A DNA stretch of 64,000 nucleotides from an uncultured Clostridia bacterium (GCA_947631765.1 CANRMP010000008.1:26877-90876); one strand, 5' to 3'. Numbered from the stretch's first letter, positions 53,735 through 63,725 are shown. Notes: generated by a model from the sequence alone, not told the origin. Made by a program: numbers and translations.

Positions 53735-54487
53735 ATGAGTCTTTCTTTTTTTAAAATATCGATTTCCTTACTTCTGCTTGCCGCTTTTCTATGCGGCATT
53801 TGCGGCTTTTGCAACGGAGCCTTTAAAAGCTTTGTCTCTGATTTTATTTTATCAGAAAATGTCGAGGCTGTCAAGCCGTTTGGCGAAAGTAAAACGGTAA
53901 TTATCGACCCGGGACACGGGGGAGAGGACCCCGGAGCTGTGGGACTCGGCGGAGTGCTTGAAAAGGAGCTTAATTTAGAGGTCTCGCTTATTTTAAAGGA
54001 GCTTCTTACCCTTAGTGGCTGCAACGTTGTAATGACAAGAACCGATGATATATTGCTTTACGACAAGAACGCCTCGGGCACTCACAAGGGGCAGGATCTG
54101 AAAAATCGGCTCGACTATGAGAAAAAGTACCCGGGCGCAATATTTGTAAGTATTCATATGAATAAATTTCCCGAGGAATACTGCCGGGGGCTGCAGGTCT
54201 ACTATTCAAAAAACAACCGAATGAGCAAGGACCTTGCCGAAAGTGTAAGAGCGAGCGTGAAAGAGTACGTACAGCCCGAAAACAAGCGCGAGATAAAGGC
54301 GGCAAATTCCTCGATTTTCATTCTTGACAGAATAACAATTCCGGCAATACTTATCGAGTGCGGGTTTTTGTCAAACACCGAGGAGGCAGCCCTTCTTTCA
54401 AGCAAGGATTATCAAAGTAAGCTTGCCTTCGCAATTGCCAAGGCTTTGTGCGAAGGCCTTGAAATAGAAAACATCGAACAAAAATAA
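53735..54487 (+). CDS. cwlD: N-acetylmuramoyl-L-alanine amidase, CwlD-like
   Basis: This 250-residue Amidase_3 protein has an N-terminal membrane/signal segment (about 4-28) and zinc-ligand motifs DPGHGGEDPGA (His), EKELNLEV (Glu) and SIHMNK (His), with the catalytic Glu in IECGFLSN. It matches CwlD, which with PdaA makes muramic delta-lactam in spore cortex. The CwlD assignment rests on length and spore-lineage context; other amidases look alike. The start at 53735 follows GGGTGG; a GTG at 53726 is possible. Confidence 0.85.
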   Translation: MSLSFFKISISLLLLAAFLCGICGFCNGAFKSFVSDFILSENVEAVKPFGESKTVIIDPGHGGEDPGAVGLGGVLEKELNLEVSLILKELLTLSGCNVVMTRTDDILLYDKNASGTHKGQDLKNRLDYEKKYPGAIFVSIHMNKFPEEYCRGLQVYYSKNNRMSKDLAESVRASVKEYVQPENKREIKAANSSIFILDRITIPAILIECGFLSNTEEAALLSSKDYQSKLAFAIAKALCEGLEIENIEQK

Positions 54488-54506
54488 AAAATAAAGGACG
54501 TGCGAT

Positions 54507-55907
54507 ATGAAGGCTGAGCGCACCTTTTTTGTGTGCAGTGAATGTGAATACAGAGCGCCGAAGTGGCTTGGAAGATGCCCTTCCTGCGGCGCTTGGAACA
54601 CTCTTGAGGAGGTCAGAGAGACCGCAAGCGAGAGCGAAAACGTTATAAAACGCGCATCTCCCTCCAAGGCAACCGAGCTAAAAAAGCTTGAAATTCCGAC
54701 CTATATGAGAAAGGGCACCGGAATGAGCGAGCTTGACAGAGTGCTCGGCGGGGGAGTTGTCGAGGGCTCGGTCGTGCTTATTGCGGGCGAGCCGGGTATC
54801 GGCAAGTCAACCCTGCTTATGCAGGTGTGCAGTGTGCTTGCAAAAAGCGGAAGAGTACTGTACGTGTCGGGCGAGGAGTCGGGCGGACAGCTTAAATACC
54901 GCGCAGAGCGGCTTAAGGTCGCGGCGGACGATCTGTATATTCTCACCGAGACCGACGTCGAACGGGTTATTGAAGAGTGCCGCCGGCTTTCCCCCGCATT
55001 TGTGATGATTGACTCGGTACAGACGATGTACTGCAAGGAAATAAGCTCCTCTGCGGGAAGCGTCACGCAGGTGAGGGAGAGCGCGATGCGCTTTATCTCG
55101 CTTGCAAAGAGCGGTGAGGGCGGAATTTCGGTCTTTCTTGTCGGTCATGTGAACAAGGAAGGGTCGATTGCCGGACCCAAGGTGCTTGAACATATGGTGG
55201 ACGCCGTTCTATCTTTTGAAGGTGACAGGGAGCAGTCCTACCGCATAATCCGCGCCTCAAAGAACAGATACGGCTCGACCAACGAAATAGGAGTGTTTGA
55301 AATGACCGGAGAGGGGCTTTGCGAGGTGCCCAACCCCTCGGAAACCCTGCTTGCCGGCAGACCTCAGAATATGTCGGGCAACTGCGCGGTCTGCGTTATG
55401 GAGGGCTCGCGCCCGCTCATTACCGAAATTCAGGCTCTTGTCGGCAAAAGTGTTTTTCCGTCTCCAAAAAGAGCCTCAAACGGCGTCGATTATAACAGAA
55501 TGTATCTTATCCTTGCCGTGCTTGAAAAGCGGCTCGGACTGCGATTTTCGACCTGTGACGCATATCTTAACGTCATCGGCGGGATAAGGTTCGAGGAGCC
55601 TGCCGCAGACCTTGCAATTTCTCTTTCGCTTATTTCCTCAATTCGCGATATCCCGATTCCGGGCGACGTCATAGCATTCGGAGAAGTAGGACTTTCGGGT
55701 GAAATTCGCGCTGTCGGCTCGCCTGACCAGAGAGTAAACGAGGCGGCGCGTCTCGGTTTTCGGCGCATTGTGCTTCCTAAACGTAACTATGAAGCTATTA
55801 AAAATATCTATTCAAAAGCCCGTGATATCGAGCTTATACCGGTTAAAAGCATCTTTGACGCCATGAAAATTCTGTCGGCGGAGAGCGCTGATAAAGATAA
55901 TAATTGA
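54507..55907 (+). CDS. radA: DNA repair protein RadA
   Basis: This 466-residue RecA/Lon-like branch migration helicase has an N-terminal zinc finger CSECEYRAPKWLGRCPSC (residues 9-26), Walker A GEPGIGKST, the RadA-specific KNRYGSTNEIGVFEM and a C-terminal Lon-protease-like domain. It acts on recombination intermediates and competence or repair pathways. It starts 19 bases after the cwlD-like stop. Confidence 0.96.
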   Translation: MKAERTFFVCSECEYRAPKWLGRCPSCGAWNTLEEVRETASESENVIKRASPSKATELKKLEIPTYMRKGTGMSELDRVLGGGVVEGSVVLIAGEPGIGKSTLLMQVCSVLAKSGRVLYVSGEESGGQLKYRAERLKVAADDLYILTETDVERVIEECRRLSPAFVMIDSVQTMYCKEISSSAGSVTQVRESAMRFISLAKSGEGGISVFLVGHVNKEGSIAGPKVLEHMVDAVLSFEGDREQSYRIIRASKNRYGSTNEIGVFEMTGEGLCEVPNPSETLLAGRPQNMSGNCAVCVMEGSRPLITEIQALVGKSVFPSPKRASNGVDYNRMYLILAVLEKRLGLRFSTCDAYLNVIGGIRFEEPAADLAISLSLISSIRDIPIPGDVIAFGEVGLSGEIRAVGSPDQRVNEAARLGFRRIVLPKRNYEAIKNIYSKARDIELIPVKSIFDAMKILSAESADKDNN

Positions 55908-55923
55908 GCTTTTGAAATTACTG

Positions 55924-55952
55924 TTGAAAAATGCGGCGGCGTATGCTATAAT
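55924..55952 (+). promoter_or_regulatory. promoter of the fhs gene
   Basis: TTGAAA, 17 bases, TGCTATAAT (extended -10), followed by AAAAGGAG and ATG. Confidence 0.82.
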
Positions 55953-55982
55953 ACTTTTGACGAAAAAAAAGGAGAATTTAAT

Positions 55983-57665
55983 ATGGCAGACATTTTATCG
56001 GATATTGAAATTGCCCGCGCGGCAAAGCTTAAACCCATAGTCGAGGTAGCGCAAAAGCTTGGTATTAACGAGGACGAGCTTGAACTTTACGGCAAATACA
56101 AGGCAAAGATAAACGACAAATTTCTCTGCCGCAAGGAGAAGGAAAGGGACGGCAAATTGGTGCTTGTCACCGCCATTAACCCGACTCCCATGGGTGAGGG
56201 AAAGACCACAACCACGGTGGGACTCGGCGAGGCGATGAATAAGATAGGCAAAAACGCAGTTATTGCGCTTCGTGAGCCGTCGCTTGGACCTGTGTTTGGC
56301 ATAAAGGGAGGCGCCGCGGGCGGAGGCTACGCCCAGGTTGTCCCCATGGAGGATATAAATCTGCATTTTACGGGCGATTTTCACGCAATCACCTCGGCAA
56401 ATAATCTGCTCTCGGCTGTGATTGACAACCACCTACAGCAGGGAAATGCGCTTAGAATCGACCCAAAACGCATCCTCTTTTCAAGAGTTATGGACATGAA
56501 CGACCGCTCGCTTCGTAATATCACGGTGGGACTTGGCGGCAAAAGCGACGGGGTAACAAGAGAGGATCACTTCATGATTACGGTTGCCAGTGAAATTATG
56601 GCAATTCTCTGCCTCTCAGAGTCGATTTCCGACCTCAAGGCGCGACTTGGGGACATACTTGTAGCTTACAGCTATGAGGGAGAGCCGATATACTGCCGCG
56701 ATCTCAGGGTCAACGGAGCTATGGCGGCGCTGCTTAAGGACGCCCTGAAGCCCAATTTGGTGCAGACCCTTGAAAACACACCCGCTATAATCCACGGCGG
56801 ACCCTTTGCCAACATCGCTCACGGGTGCAACAGCATAAGAGCCACAAGGCTTGCAATGAAGCTTGCCGATTACGCTATCACAGAGGCAGGCTTTGGAGCC
56901 GACCTCGGGGCGGAGAAATTCCTTGACATAAAGTGCCGCGCCGCGGGACTCACTCCCTCGGCTGTCGTCATAGTCGCAACCGTGAGAGCCCTTAAATACA
57001 ACGGCGGCGTACCCAAAACCGAGCTTGCGGGCGAGAATATAAAGGCGCTCGAGGTCGGTATGTGCAACCTTGAAAAGCACATTGAAAACATTCAGGGCTT
57101 CGGTCTGCCCGTGGTGGTGGCAATCAACCGCTTCGGTACAGATACCGACGCGGAGCTTGATATCTTGCGCTCGATGTGCGAGAAAAAGGGAGTTGATTTT
57201 GCGCTTTCAGAGGTCTTTGCCAAGGGCGGAGAGGGCGGAATTGAGCTTGCCAAAAAGGTTGTCGCCGCGTGCGAAAAGCCAAATAATTTCACTCTGACCT
57301 ATCCCGACTCCTTCTCGATAAAAGAAAAAATCGAGGCGGTCGCAAAGAAAATATACGGCGCCGACGGGGTGGACTACGAAGCCGCCGCCAACAGGGCAAT
57401 AAAGGACATCGAGGCGCTTGGCGGGGAATATACCAAGTACCCCGTGTGCATTGCAAAAACGCAGTATTCGCTCTCGGATGACATGACAAAGCTCGGTCGC
57501 CCGCAGAATTTCAGAATAACCGTACGGGACGTGCGCCTTTCGGCGGGAGCGCGCTTTATTGTGGTGCTGACCGGCGCAATTATGACAATGCCGGGTCTTC
57601 CCAAGGTTCCCGCGGCGTTTGCAATTGACGTTGATAACGACGGAAACATTACGGGGCTGTTTTGA
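55983..57665 (+). CDS. fhs: formate--tetrahydrofolate ligase
   Basis: This ATP-dependent enzyme makes 10-formyl-THF, central to one-carbon metabolism and the methyl branch of acetogenesis. The P-loop [17 protein letters not shown] (about 63-79) and the FHS signatures [17 protein letters not shown] and FTGDFHAI are intact; 560 residues is normal. No other acetogenesis genes flank it, so a biosynthetic or amino-acid-fermentation role is equally likely. Confidence 0.97.
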   Translation: MADILSDIEIARAAKLKPIVEVAQKLGINEDELELYGKYKAKINDKFLCRKEKERDGKLVLVTAINPTPMGEGKTTTTVGLGEAMNKIGKNAVIALREPSLGPVFGIKGGAAGGGYAQVVPMEDINLHFTGDFHAITSANNLLSAVIDNHLQQGNALRIDPKRILFSRVMDMNDRSLRNITVGLGGKSDGVTREDHFMITVASEIMAILCLSESISDLKARLGDILVAYSYEGEPIYCRDLRVNGAMAALLKDALKPNLVQTLENTPAIIHGGPFANIAHGCNSIRATRLAMKLADYAITEAGFGADLGAEKFLDIKCRAAGLTPSAVVIVATVRALKYNGGVPKTELAGENIKALEVGMCNLEKHIENIQGFGLPVVVAINRFGTDTDAELDILRSMCEKKGVDFALSEVFAKGGEGGIELAKKVVAACEKPNNFTLTYPDSFSIKEKIEAVAKKIYGADGVDYEAAANRAIKDIEALGGEYTKYPVCIAKTQYSLSDDMTKLGRPQNFRITVRDVRLSAGARFIVVLTGAIMTMPGLPKVPAAFAIDVDNDGNITGLF

Positions 57666-57668
57666 ACG

Positions 57669-58103
57669 ATGAAAGAAAAGGTTATATACAACATACTTTC
57701 CCACAGTGTACAGGAGACCGAATCGGCGGGCGCACTGCTTGCAATAAGCTTAAAAAAGGACGATTTTGTCGCGCTTTACGGCGATCTCGGCGCGGGCAAG
57801 ACCGCCTTCGTTCGGGGTGTTTGCAAGGTTACAGCACCCGAAAGCGAGGTCTCCAGCCCCTCATACGGGATAGTTAACGAGTACGAGGGCAAGGATTTTA
57901 AGGTCTGCCACTTTGATATGTACCGCATTAAATCGGACGACGATTTGTATTCAGCGGGCTACTACGACTATGAAAACTGCCTGACCCTTGCCGAGTGGTG
58001 CGAAAATACTCCGCAAATCCTGCCGGAAAAATACTACAAGGTTCAAATTGACAAGGTTGACGAAAATTCACGCATGATCTTTGTCTATCTTGTCGTAAAA
58101 TAA
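57669..58103 (+). CDS. tsaE: tRNA threonylcarbamoyladenosine biosynthesis ATPase TsaE
   Basis: This 144-residue P-loop protein with Walker A GDLGAGKTAFVRGV supports t6A37 formation with TsaB and TsaD. The HFDMYRI block and the Asp of the DDLYSAG segment are typical. It starts 3 bases after fhs and precedes tsaB by 10 bases. Confidence 0.94.
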   Translation: MKEKVIYNILSHSVQETESAGALLAISLKKDDFVALYGDLGAGKTAFVRGVCKVTAPESEVSSPSYGIVNEYEGKDFKVCHFDMYRIKSDDDLYSAGYYDYENCLTLAEWCENTPQILPEKYYKVQIDKVDENSRMIFVYLVVK

Positions 58104-58113
58104 GGAAATTACA

Positions 58114-58827
58114 ATGATAATACTTGCACTTGAAAGCAGCGCCAAGGTCGCCTCGGCGGCGCTCACACAGGGCGAAAGGCTTTTGGGCGAATTTACCCTT
58201 GCGGGCGGCTTTACCCACAGCGAAACCCTCCTTGCCGCAATTGACACTCTACTTTCCACCACAGGGGTGGAAAAAAGCGCAATTGAGGTCTATGCCTGCA
58301 CCACGGGTCCCGGCTCCTTTACGGGAGTAAGAATAGGGGTAAGCCTTATAAAGGGTCTGGCATTCGGAAAGGGACGGTGCGTTGCCGGAGTTTCGAGCCT
58401 GCTTTCCTTGGCTACAGGCCTTTGCGACAGGGAAGGGATAATATGTCCCGTGATGGACGCAAGGAGAGGACAGCTTTATAACGCGCTTTTTGCCTGCAAG
58501 GAGGGCAAAATGCGCCGCCTCACCCCCGACAGGCTGATAAGCGCACAGGACCTTTGCTCCGAGCTGTCGGAGCGTAAAGAGAACATCTATTTTTGCGGCG
58601 ACGGGTGCGAAATCGCAAGCGAGCAAATAAAGCTCCCAAATATCAAATACGTCCAGCCCTTTCTTATATATCAGTCGGCTTACAACACGGCAAGGCTTGC
58701 CGAAATTGTCGCAAGCGAGGGAGGATTAATTGACGCCGAGGAGCTGCAGCCGCTGTATCTGCGCGCCTCGTCCGCCGAAAGGGAAAGAGAAGCGCGTCAA
58801 AGTGCGCAAGAAACGCAAAAAACATAA
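58114..58827 (+). CDS. tsaB: tRNA threonylcarbamoyladenosine biosynthesis protein TsaB
   Basis: This 237-residue ASKHA-fold partner of TsaD has LALESSAKVASAAL at the N terminus, GPGSFTGVRIGVSLIKGLA and VMDARRGQLYNA. The C-terminal region is Glu/Arg-rich. tsaD itself is not in the window. Confidence 0.94.
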   Translation: MIILALESSAKVASAALTQGERLLGEFTLAGGFTHSETLLAAIDTLLSTTGVEKSAIEVYACTTGPGSFTGVRIGVSLIKGLAFGKGRCVAGVSSLLSLATGLCDREGIICPVMDARRGQLYNALFACKEGKMRRLTPDRLISAQDLCSELSERKENIYFCGDGCEIASEQIKLPNIKYVQPFLIYQSAYNTARLAEIVASEGGLIDAEELQPLYLRASSAEREREARQSAQETQKT

Positions 58828-58843
58828 AAAGAGGAATAATAAA

Positions 58844-59299
58844 ATGGAAAAAACAATTGCAGTCGGCTGTGACCACGGCGGCTTTAGTCTTAAAGTCGAT
58901 ATAATTTCACATCTTAAATCCAAGGGCTATACCGTCATCGATTGCGGCACCGACTCGGAAAAATCTGTCGACTATCCGGTTTTTGCCGATAAGGTCTGCA
59001 AGGCTGTAACAAATGGCGAGGCGGTACTCGGCATACTTGTCTGCGGGACGGGTATAGGCATGAGCATTGCGGCAAACAAGCACGCGGGTATTCGCGCAGC
59101 GTGCTGTGAAAACACCTTCTCGGCAAGAATGACAAGAGCGCACAATGACGCAAACGTGCTCTGCCTCGGAGCCCGCGTTATAGGTATAGGGCTTGCCCTT
59201 GACATGGTCGACCTCTTTCTTGACACCCCCTTTATGGGCGAGCGCCACACCGCAAGAGTCGAAATGCTGAACGCGCTTGACTACAAAAAAGACAATTAA
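58844..59299 (+). CDS. rpiB: ribose-5-phosphate isomerase B
   Basis: This 151-residue RpiB/LacAB-type isomerase has AVGCDHGGFSLK at the N terminus, the catalytic Cys in LVCGTGIGMSIAAN and the NDANVLCLGARVIG block. The start at 58844 follows AAAAAGAGG; an upstream in-frame start would lie inside tsaB and was rejected. A stem-loop (59315-59344) follows. Confidence 0.95.
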   Translation: MEKTIAVGCDHGGFSLKVDIISHLKSKGYTVIDCGTDSEKSVDYPVFADKVCKAVTNGEAVLGILVCGTGIGMSIAANKHAGIRAACCENTFSARMTRAHNDANVLCLGARVIGIGLALDMVDLFLDTPFMGERHTARVEMLNALDYKKDN

Positions 59300-59314
59300 A
59301 AAGTAAAAGTAAGA

Positions 59315-59344
59315 CGGGAAGCCCTGAAAAGCAGGGTCTTCCCG
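59315..59344 (+). other. stem-loop between rpiB and the response regulator
   Basis: CGGGAAGCCCTG, loop AAAAG, CAGGGTCTTCCCG form a stem with one unpaired T; no T run follows. It may be an attenuating or stabilising structure just before the response-regulator ribosome binding site. Confidence 0.45.
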
Positions 59345-59371
59345 ATAATAGTAAAAGGGGAGGCGAGCCTT

Positions 59372-60076
59372 ATAAATTACAAGGCTGCAATATGTGACGA
59401 CATTCAAAGCGAACGTGAGATTATAGGCTCGCTTGTTTTGTCGTGGGCAAAAATCTCCTCCCATACTGTTAATATCGAATATTTCCCCTCGGCGGAGGCG
59501 TTTCTTTTCAGGTATGCGGAAAACAAAAATTTTGACATTCTCCTTCTTGATATCGAAATGCAGGGCATGGACGGCATCACCCTTGCCTCGACTGTTCGAA
59601 AGGAAAACAAGAGCGTTCAAATAATCTTTATAAGCGGTTACTCGGAGTATCTGTCTCAGGGTTACGATGTCTCGGCGCTTCATTATCTTATAAAGCCTAT
59701 AAAGCCTCAAAAACTATTTTCGGTGCTTGACAGAGCGTCTGACCTATGCGAGAAAAACGGCGCCTTTATCACCTTTTCGCACGCGGGCGAAACCGTGCGC
59801 CTGCCCATTTATGAGATAAGCCACATTGAGGCAAACGCAAACTACGTCACCCTTCACACCGACGGGGGAGAAAAATACACGGTACGCTCGACGCTTACCG
59901 AGCTTGAAAGTGAGCTTGACTCCCGCTTTTTTCGAACCGGGCGCTCATTTATTGTAAATTTAAGGTATATTTACAAGCTTACAAAAAGCGATATATTCAT
60001 GAAAAACGGCGAGGTGCTGCCTCTTCCGCGCGGCGCCTACAAGGACCTAAATCAGGCGATTATTACAAGGCTTTAA
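59372..60076 (+). CDS. LytTR-family response regulator with an apparent ATA start
   Basis: This 234-residue receiver plus LytTR DNA-binding protein has the phospho-acceptor Asp in ILLLDIEMQGMDG, the switch Thr/Ser and Lys in ISGYSEYLSQG and LIKPIKPQ, and a C-terminal LytTR block (IYEISHIEANANYVTLH; RTGRSFIVNLRYI). The reading frame extends upstream of the first TTG through YKAAICDDIQSEREI, the expected receiver N terminus with its acidic pair. The only start compatible with this and the GGGGAGG site is ATA at 59372. If a TTG at 59438 is used, the acidic pair would be lost. The kinase gene follows 21 bases later. Confidence 0.85.
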   Translation: MNYKAAICDDIQSEREIIGSLVLSWAKISSHTVNIEYFPSAEAFLFRYAENKNFDILLLDIEMQGMDGITLASTVRKENKSVQIIFISGYSEYLSQGYDVSALHYLIKPIKPQKLFSVLDRASDLCEKNGAFITFSHAGETVRLPIYEISHIEANANYVTLHTDGGEKYTVRSTLTELESELDSRFFRTGRSFIVNLRYIYKLTKSDIFMKNGEVLPLPRGAYKDLNQAIITRL

Positions 60077-60097
60077 TGCATTTCGGAGGCGTATTTA

Positions 60098-60745
60098 ATG
60101 TCGGGCAAAAAGAAAATCGCGCTCTATCAAGAGGAGCTTATAAACACCCATTATACAGAGGTTGAAAATATGTACCGCGTTATGCGCGGGTGGCGGCATG
60201 ACCTTAGAAACCACATTCAGGTAATGAAGGCGTACGCCGCAAACGGTGATATCAAGGAAATTTCCCGCTATCTTGACATGCTTGAAAACGACCTGCAAAC
60301 AGTCGATACCGTGATAAAAACCGGAAACAAAATGACCGACGCCATTCTTAATTCCAAAATTTCACTTGCAAAAAGCAAGAATATAAATGTCATAGCAGAT
60401 GCGCACGTTCCGGTGAGCCTTGCAACCCCCGAGCTTGACCTTTGCGCAATTGTCGGCAATCTTTTTGATAACGCGATCGAGGCGAATATGGCTCTGCCCG
60501 AGGAAAAGCGGATGATTCGCGTTTATATGGATATGAAGGGTGAGCAGCTTTATATAAGCTTTACCAATTTCACCGCCTCGAAAAAGCTTAAAAAGGTGGG
60601 CGGCAGGTACCTTACCACCAAGGGGCGCGGTCACGGGCTGGGGCTTATGAGAATTGACGAAATTGTCAAAAAGCACGACGGGTACGTCAACCGAAACAGC
60701 GAGGACGGGGCGTTCACCACCGAAATTCTTCTGCCTCAGCGGTAA
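60098..60745 (+). CDS. GHKL histidine kinase, AgrC-like but without sensor membrane domain
   Basis: This 215-residue kinase has the phosphorylated His in WRHDLRNHIQ (about residue 32), the N box NLFDNAIEA (about 128), GRGHGLGLMRI as the G box, and a short N-terminal helix. It lacks the six-segment sensor of AgrC-type proteins, so it is soluble and may sense a cytoplasmic cue or partner with another protein. It is co-transcribed with the response regulator. Confidence 0.88.
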   Translation: MSGKKKIALYQEELINTHYTEVENMYRVMRGWRHDLRNHIQVMKAYAANGDIKEISRYLDMLENDLQTVDTVIKTGNKMTDAILNSKISLAKSKNINVIADAHVPVSLATPELDLCAIVGNLFDNAIEANMALPEEKRMIRVYMDMKGEQLYISFTNFTASKKLKKVGGRYLTTKGRGHGLGLMRIDEIVKKHDGYVNRNSEDGAFTTEILLPQR

Positions 60746-60754
60746 AAATATTTT

Positions 60755-60812
60755 AAAAGGAGAGGGATTTTTTTCTTTCTCCTTTTCTTTTTTCTTTTCT
60801 CTCTTCTCTCTT
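60755..60812 (+). terminator. terminator and polypyrimidine tract after the kinase
   Basis: AAAAGGAGA pairs with TCTCCTTTT, followed by long T/C-only DNA to about 60812. The pyrimidine tract is unusual and probably ends the two-component transcript. Confidence 0.55.
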
Positions 60813-60900
60813 CTATATATCGCCTTCCAGTCATATCTCCCCATCTCCCCAGAATATACTATTACCGTATCACTTTAAACCTTAGAAAGGAGCCTCCACT

Positions 60901-63537
60901 GTGACCAACACGGGACTCAGTCACGCCGAAGTTTTGCTCTCGCGGCAAAAGTACGGTGACAACAGTATGCCGCGCCAAAAGAAGGAGACCTTTATTCAAA
61001 GATTCTTTTCGAATTTCGGCGACCCGATCATAAAAATTCTGCTTATAGCGCTTTGTATAAATATTATTTTCATGCTCAGAAACTTCGATATATTCGAGGC
61101 TGTCGGGATATTTGTGGCAATTATGACCGCGACCCTTGTCTCGACGATTTCAGAGTACGGCAGTGAAATGGCGTTTGAAAAGCTGAGACTTGAGAGCGAG
61201 AATACAAGATGTCGGGTAATACGCGAGGGCAAGCCGCAATATGTATACGAAAATGAGCTTGTGGTGGGGGATCTTGTGCTTATCTCGGCGGGCGACAAGA
61301 TACCGGCGGACGGAAAAATCATTGCAGGCGCTCTCTCACTTGATATGTCGGCGCTGAGCGGCGAGAGCCGAGAGGTGAAAAAATATCCGCTTGTATCCTC
61401 CTACGGCGACAAGACAGACTCGCCAAATATACTAATGCGCGGAAGCGTTGTAACCGAGGGAGAGGGACAAATGGTGGTGCTGAGCGTCGGGGCGGGCACC
61501 GCGTACGGCAAGCTTTGCAATGAGCTTCAGGAAATGACAAGAACCAGTCCGCTAAAGCTAAAGCTTTCAAAGCTTGCAATGCAGATAAGCAGAATAGGAT
61601 ATGTCGCCGCCGCAGTGGTCTCGCTAGGCTATCTTTTTAACATAATTTGCATTGACAGCGGCTTTAGCGCAGATTTAATGCTTGAGAAAATACGCGACCT
61701 GCCCTTTATGTTAAATACCCTTATTCACGCCGTAACCCTTGCCGTCACTATAATTGTTGTTGCAGTCCCTGAGGGGCTGCCGATGATGATAACAGTCGTG
61801 CTGTCATCAAATATGAAGCGAATGCTCGGCGACAATATCATGGTAAGAAAGCTTGTCGGTATTGAGACCGCCGGCGGGATGAACATCCTTTTTTGCGATA
61901 AGACCGGCACACTTACCACCGGCGAGCAGAGCGTTGAATGTATAGTCACATCCTCCGGCAAAGCCCTTGAGGGCGCGCAAAAGAGCGCAAGCGGCGAACT
62001 TCAGCGCGCATTGATACTTAACGCGCTCTTTAATACCGACTCATACTACAAAAACGGGCGGGCAATAGGGGGAAACTCCACTGACCGAGCGCTTGTAAAA
62101 TACTTTTGCCGCGGGGTGGGGGCGCCCGACGTGAGACTTATAAGCAAAATACCCTTTGACAGCAGGAGAAAATACTCTGCAGCAATGCTTGAGGAGGACG
62201 GCAAACGGCGGGTGTTTATCAAGGGAGCGCCCGAGCTGCTCCTTACGGGCGTTCGGCGTGCGTACCGCGAGGACGGGCAGGTGGTCTCGGCGTTTGATAA
62301 GGAAAATATTTTAAGAAAGCTAAAACAAATGACAGAGTCGGCGCAAAGGGTAATTGCCGTGGTTGAGTGCGCCTCATTCCCGAAAAAGCTTGAGGAGGGG
62401 GACTTTACCTTTGTCGCGCTTGTCGGAATACGCGACAGAATACGCAAGGACGCCGCAAGGTCGGTCGAAAAGCTGCGCGGCGCGGGAGTACAGGTAGTGA
62501 TGCTCACGGGCGACAACAGGGAGACGGCGCGCGCGGTCGCCAAGGAGTGCCATATAATTACAAAGTACAAAGAGGGACTGGTACTAACCGGCGCCGAGCT
62601 TGCCAAAATGAGCGACAGTGAGCTTTCAAGCAAGCTATGCGATATTGCGGTTGTGGCACGCGCGCTTCCCTCGGACAAAACGCGGCTGGTTAAAATAGCG
62701 CAGGGAAGGGATATGGTCACTGGCATGACGGGCGACGGAGTCAACGACGCACCGTCCCTCAAGGTTGCCGACGTTGGCTTTGCAATGGGCAGCGGATGTG
62801 AGGTTGCAAAGGAGGCGGGCGACATCGTCATGCTTGACAACAACCTTTCTTACATCGTGAAAACCGTGGTCTACGGGCGCACGATATTCAAAAGCATACG
62901 CAAATTCATAATGTTCCAGCTGACAATGAACATGTGCGCGGTGGGCGTTTCGCTTATCGGTCCCTTTATCGGAATTGACACGCCTGTAACCGTCATACAA
63001 ATGCTTTGGGTGAATATCATAATGGACACCTTAGGCGGACTTGCGTTTGCGGGCGAGGCGCCCTCGGATGAATATCTCAAGGAAAAGCCCAAAAAGCGCA
63101 AGGAAAACCTTGTAAATCGCTACATGGCAACCGAAATCGCATACGGCGCAATAAGCACAATGCTTATATGCATATTCTTTATGAGGTCTGAGTATGTAAG
63201 AAAAATCTTTTCCTTTGAGACAAACCCCACGTATTTTATGAGCGGATTTTTCTGCCTGTTTATATTTTTGGGAATTGCAAATTGCTTTATGGCGCGAAGC
63301 CAGCGGATAAATTTTCTATCAAGGCTTTCAAAAAACCGACCGTTTGTCTTTATTATGCTTGCCGTCAGCCTGATTCAGCTTGCAATGATTTACTTTGGAA
63401 GAACACTTTTCCGCACCGCGCCGCTCAGATTCTCGCACCTTATGTTCGTATTTGCCCTTGTTATTATCGGCGTACTTGTCGAGCTTGCAAGACGGGTAAT
63501 AATGCGCCTTATAGGGAAGGGAAATATAGATGTCTGA
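60901..63537 (+). CDS. P-type cation ATPase, Ca2+-transporting type
   Basis: This 878-residue P2-type ATPase starts at GTG after AAAGGAG. TGES-like LSGESREVK (about 150), the membrane Ca2+-site motif VPEGLPMMITV, the phosphorylated Asp in FCDKTGTLTT (about 333), KGAPELL, and the hinge TGDGVNDAPSL are all present, with about ten membrane segments. PEGLP together with NxxMDTLGGLAF supports PMCA/SERCA-like Ca2+ efflux. It is transcribed apart from the kinase. Confidence 0.93.
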   Translation: MTNTGLSHAEVLLSRQKYGDNSMPRQKKETFIQRFFSNFGDPIIKILLIALCINIIFMLRNFDIFEAVGIFVAIMTATLVSTISEYGSEMAFEKLRLESENTRCRVIREGKPQYVYENELVVGDLVLISAGDKIPADGKIIAGALSLDMSALSGESREVKKYPLVSSYGDKTDSPNILMRGSVVTEGEGQMVVLSVGAGTAYGKLCNELQEMTRTSPLKLKLSKLAMQISRIGYVAAAVVSLGYLFNIICIDSGFSADLMLEKIRDLPFMLNTLIHAVTLAVTIIVVAVPEGLPMMITVVLSSNMKRMLGDNIMVRKLVGIETAGGMNILFCDKTGTLTTGEQSVECIVTSSGKALEGAQKSASGELQRALILNALFNTDSYYKNGRAIGGNSTDRALVKYFCRGVGAPDVRLISKIPFDSRRKYSAAMLEEDGKRRVFIKGAPELLLTGVRRAYREDGQVVSAFDKENILRKLKQMTESAQRVIAVVECASFPKKLEEGDFTFVALVGIRDRIRKDAARSVEKLRGAGVQVVMLTGDNRETARAVAKECHIITKYKEGLVLTGAELAKMSDSELSSKLCDIAVVARALPSDKTRLVKIAQGRDMVTGMTGDGVNDAPSLKVADVGFAMGSGCEVAKEAGDIVMLDNNLSYIVKTVVYGRTIFKSIRKFIMFQLTMNMCAVGVSLIGPFIGIDTPVTVIQMLWVNIIMDTLGGLAFAGEAPSDEYLKEKPKKRKENLVNRYMATEIAYGAISTMLICIFFMRSEYVRKIFSFETNPTYFMSGFFCLFIFLGIANCFMARSQRINFLSRLSKNRPFVFIMLAVSLIQLAMIYFGRTLFRTAPLRFSHLMFVFALVIIGVLVELARRVIMRLIGKGNIDV

Positions 63538-63608
63538 CAAGGTAAAAAAGACGCTTTCTTGTGAATAATTCTTAAAAGCAGGGCATAATATTTGTGCAAT
63601 ATGCCATA

Positions 63609-63637
63609 TTGAAAAAGAGATTAACCCGTGATATAAT
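63609..63637 (+). promoter_or_regulatory. promoter of tRNA-Val
   Basis: TTGAAA, exactly 17 bases, TATAAT, ending 10 bases before the tRNA. Confidence 0.85.
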
Positions 63638-63647
63638 AATCGGGTAA

Positions 63648-63724
63648 GGGGGCATAGCTCAGCCGGTTAGAGCGCATGCTTGACATGCATGAGGTCATTG
63701 GTTCGATCCCAACTGTCCCCACCA
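63648..63724 (+). tRNA. tRNA-Val (anticodon GAC)
   Basis: The acceptor stem GGGGGCA pairs with TGTCCCC (one G-T), the D arm is GCTC..GAGC, the anticodon stem CATGC/GCATG holds the loop TTGACAT with anticodon GAC, and the T arm has the loop TTCGATC. The 3' CCA is encoded. The T stem closes with an A-C mismatch at its base. Confidence 0.95.
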
Positions 63725-63725
63725 G

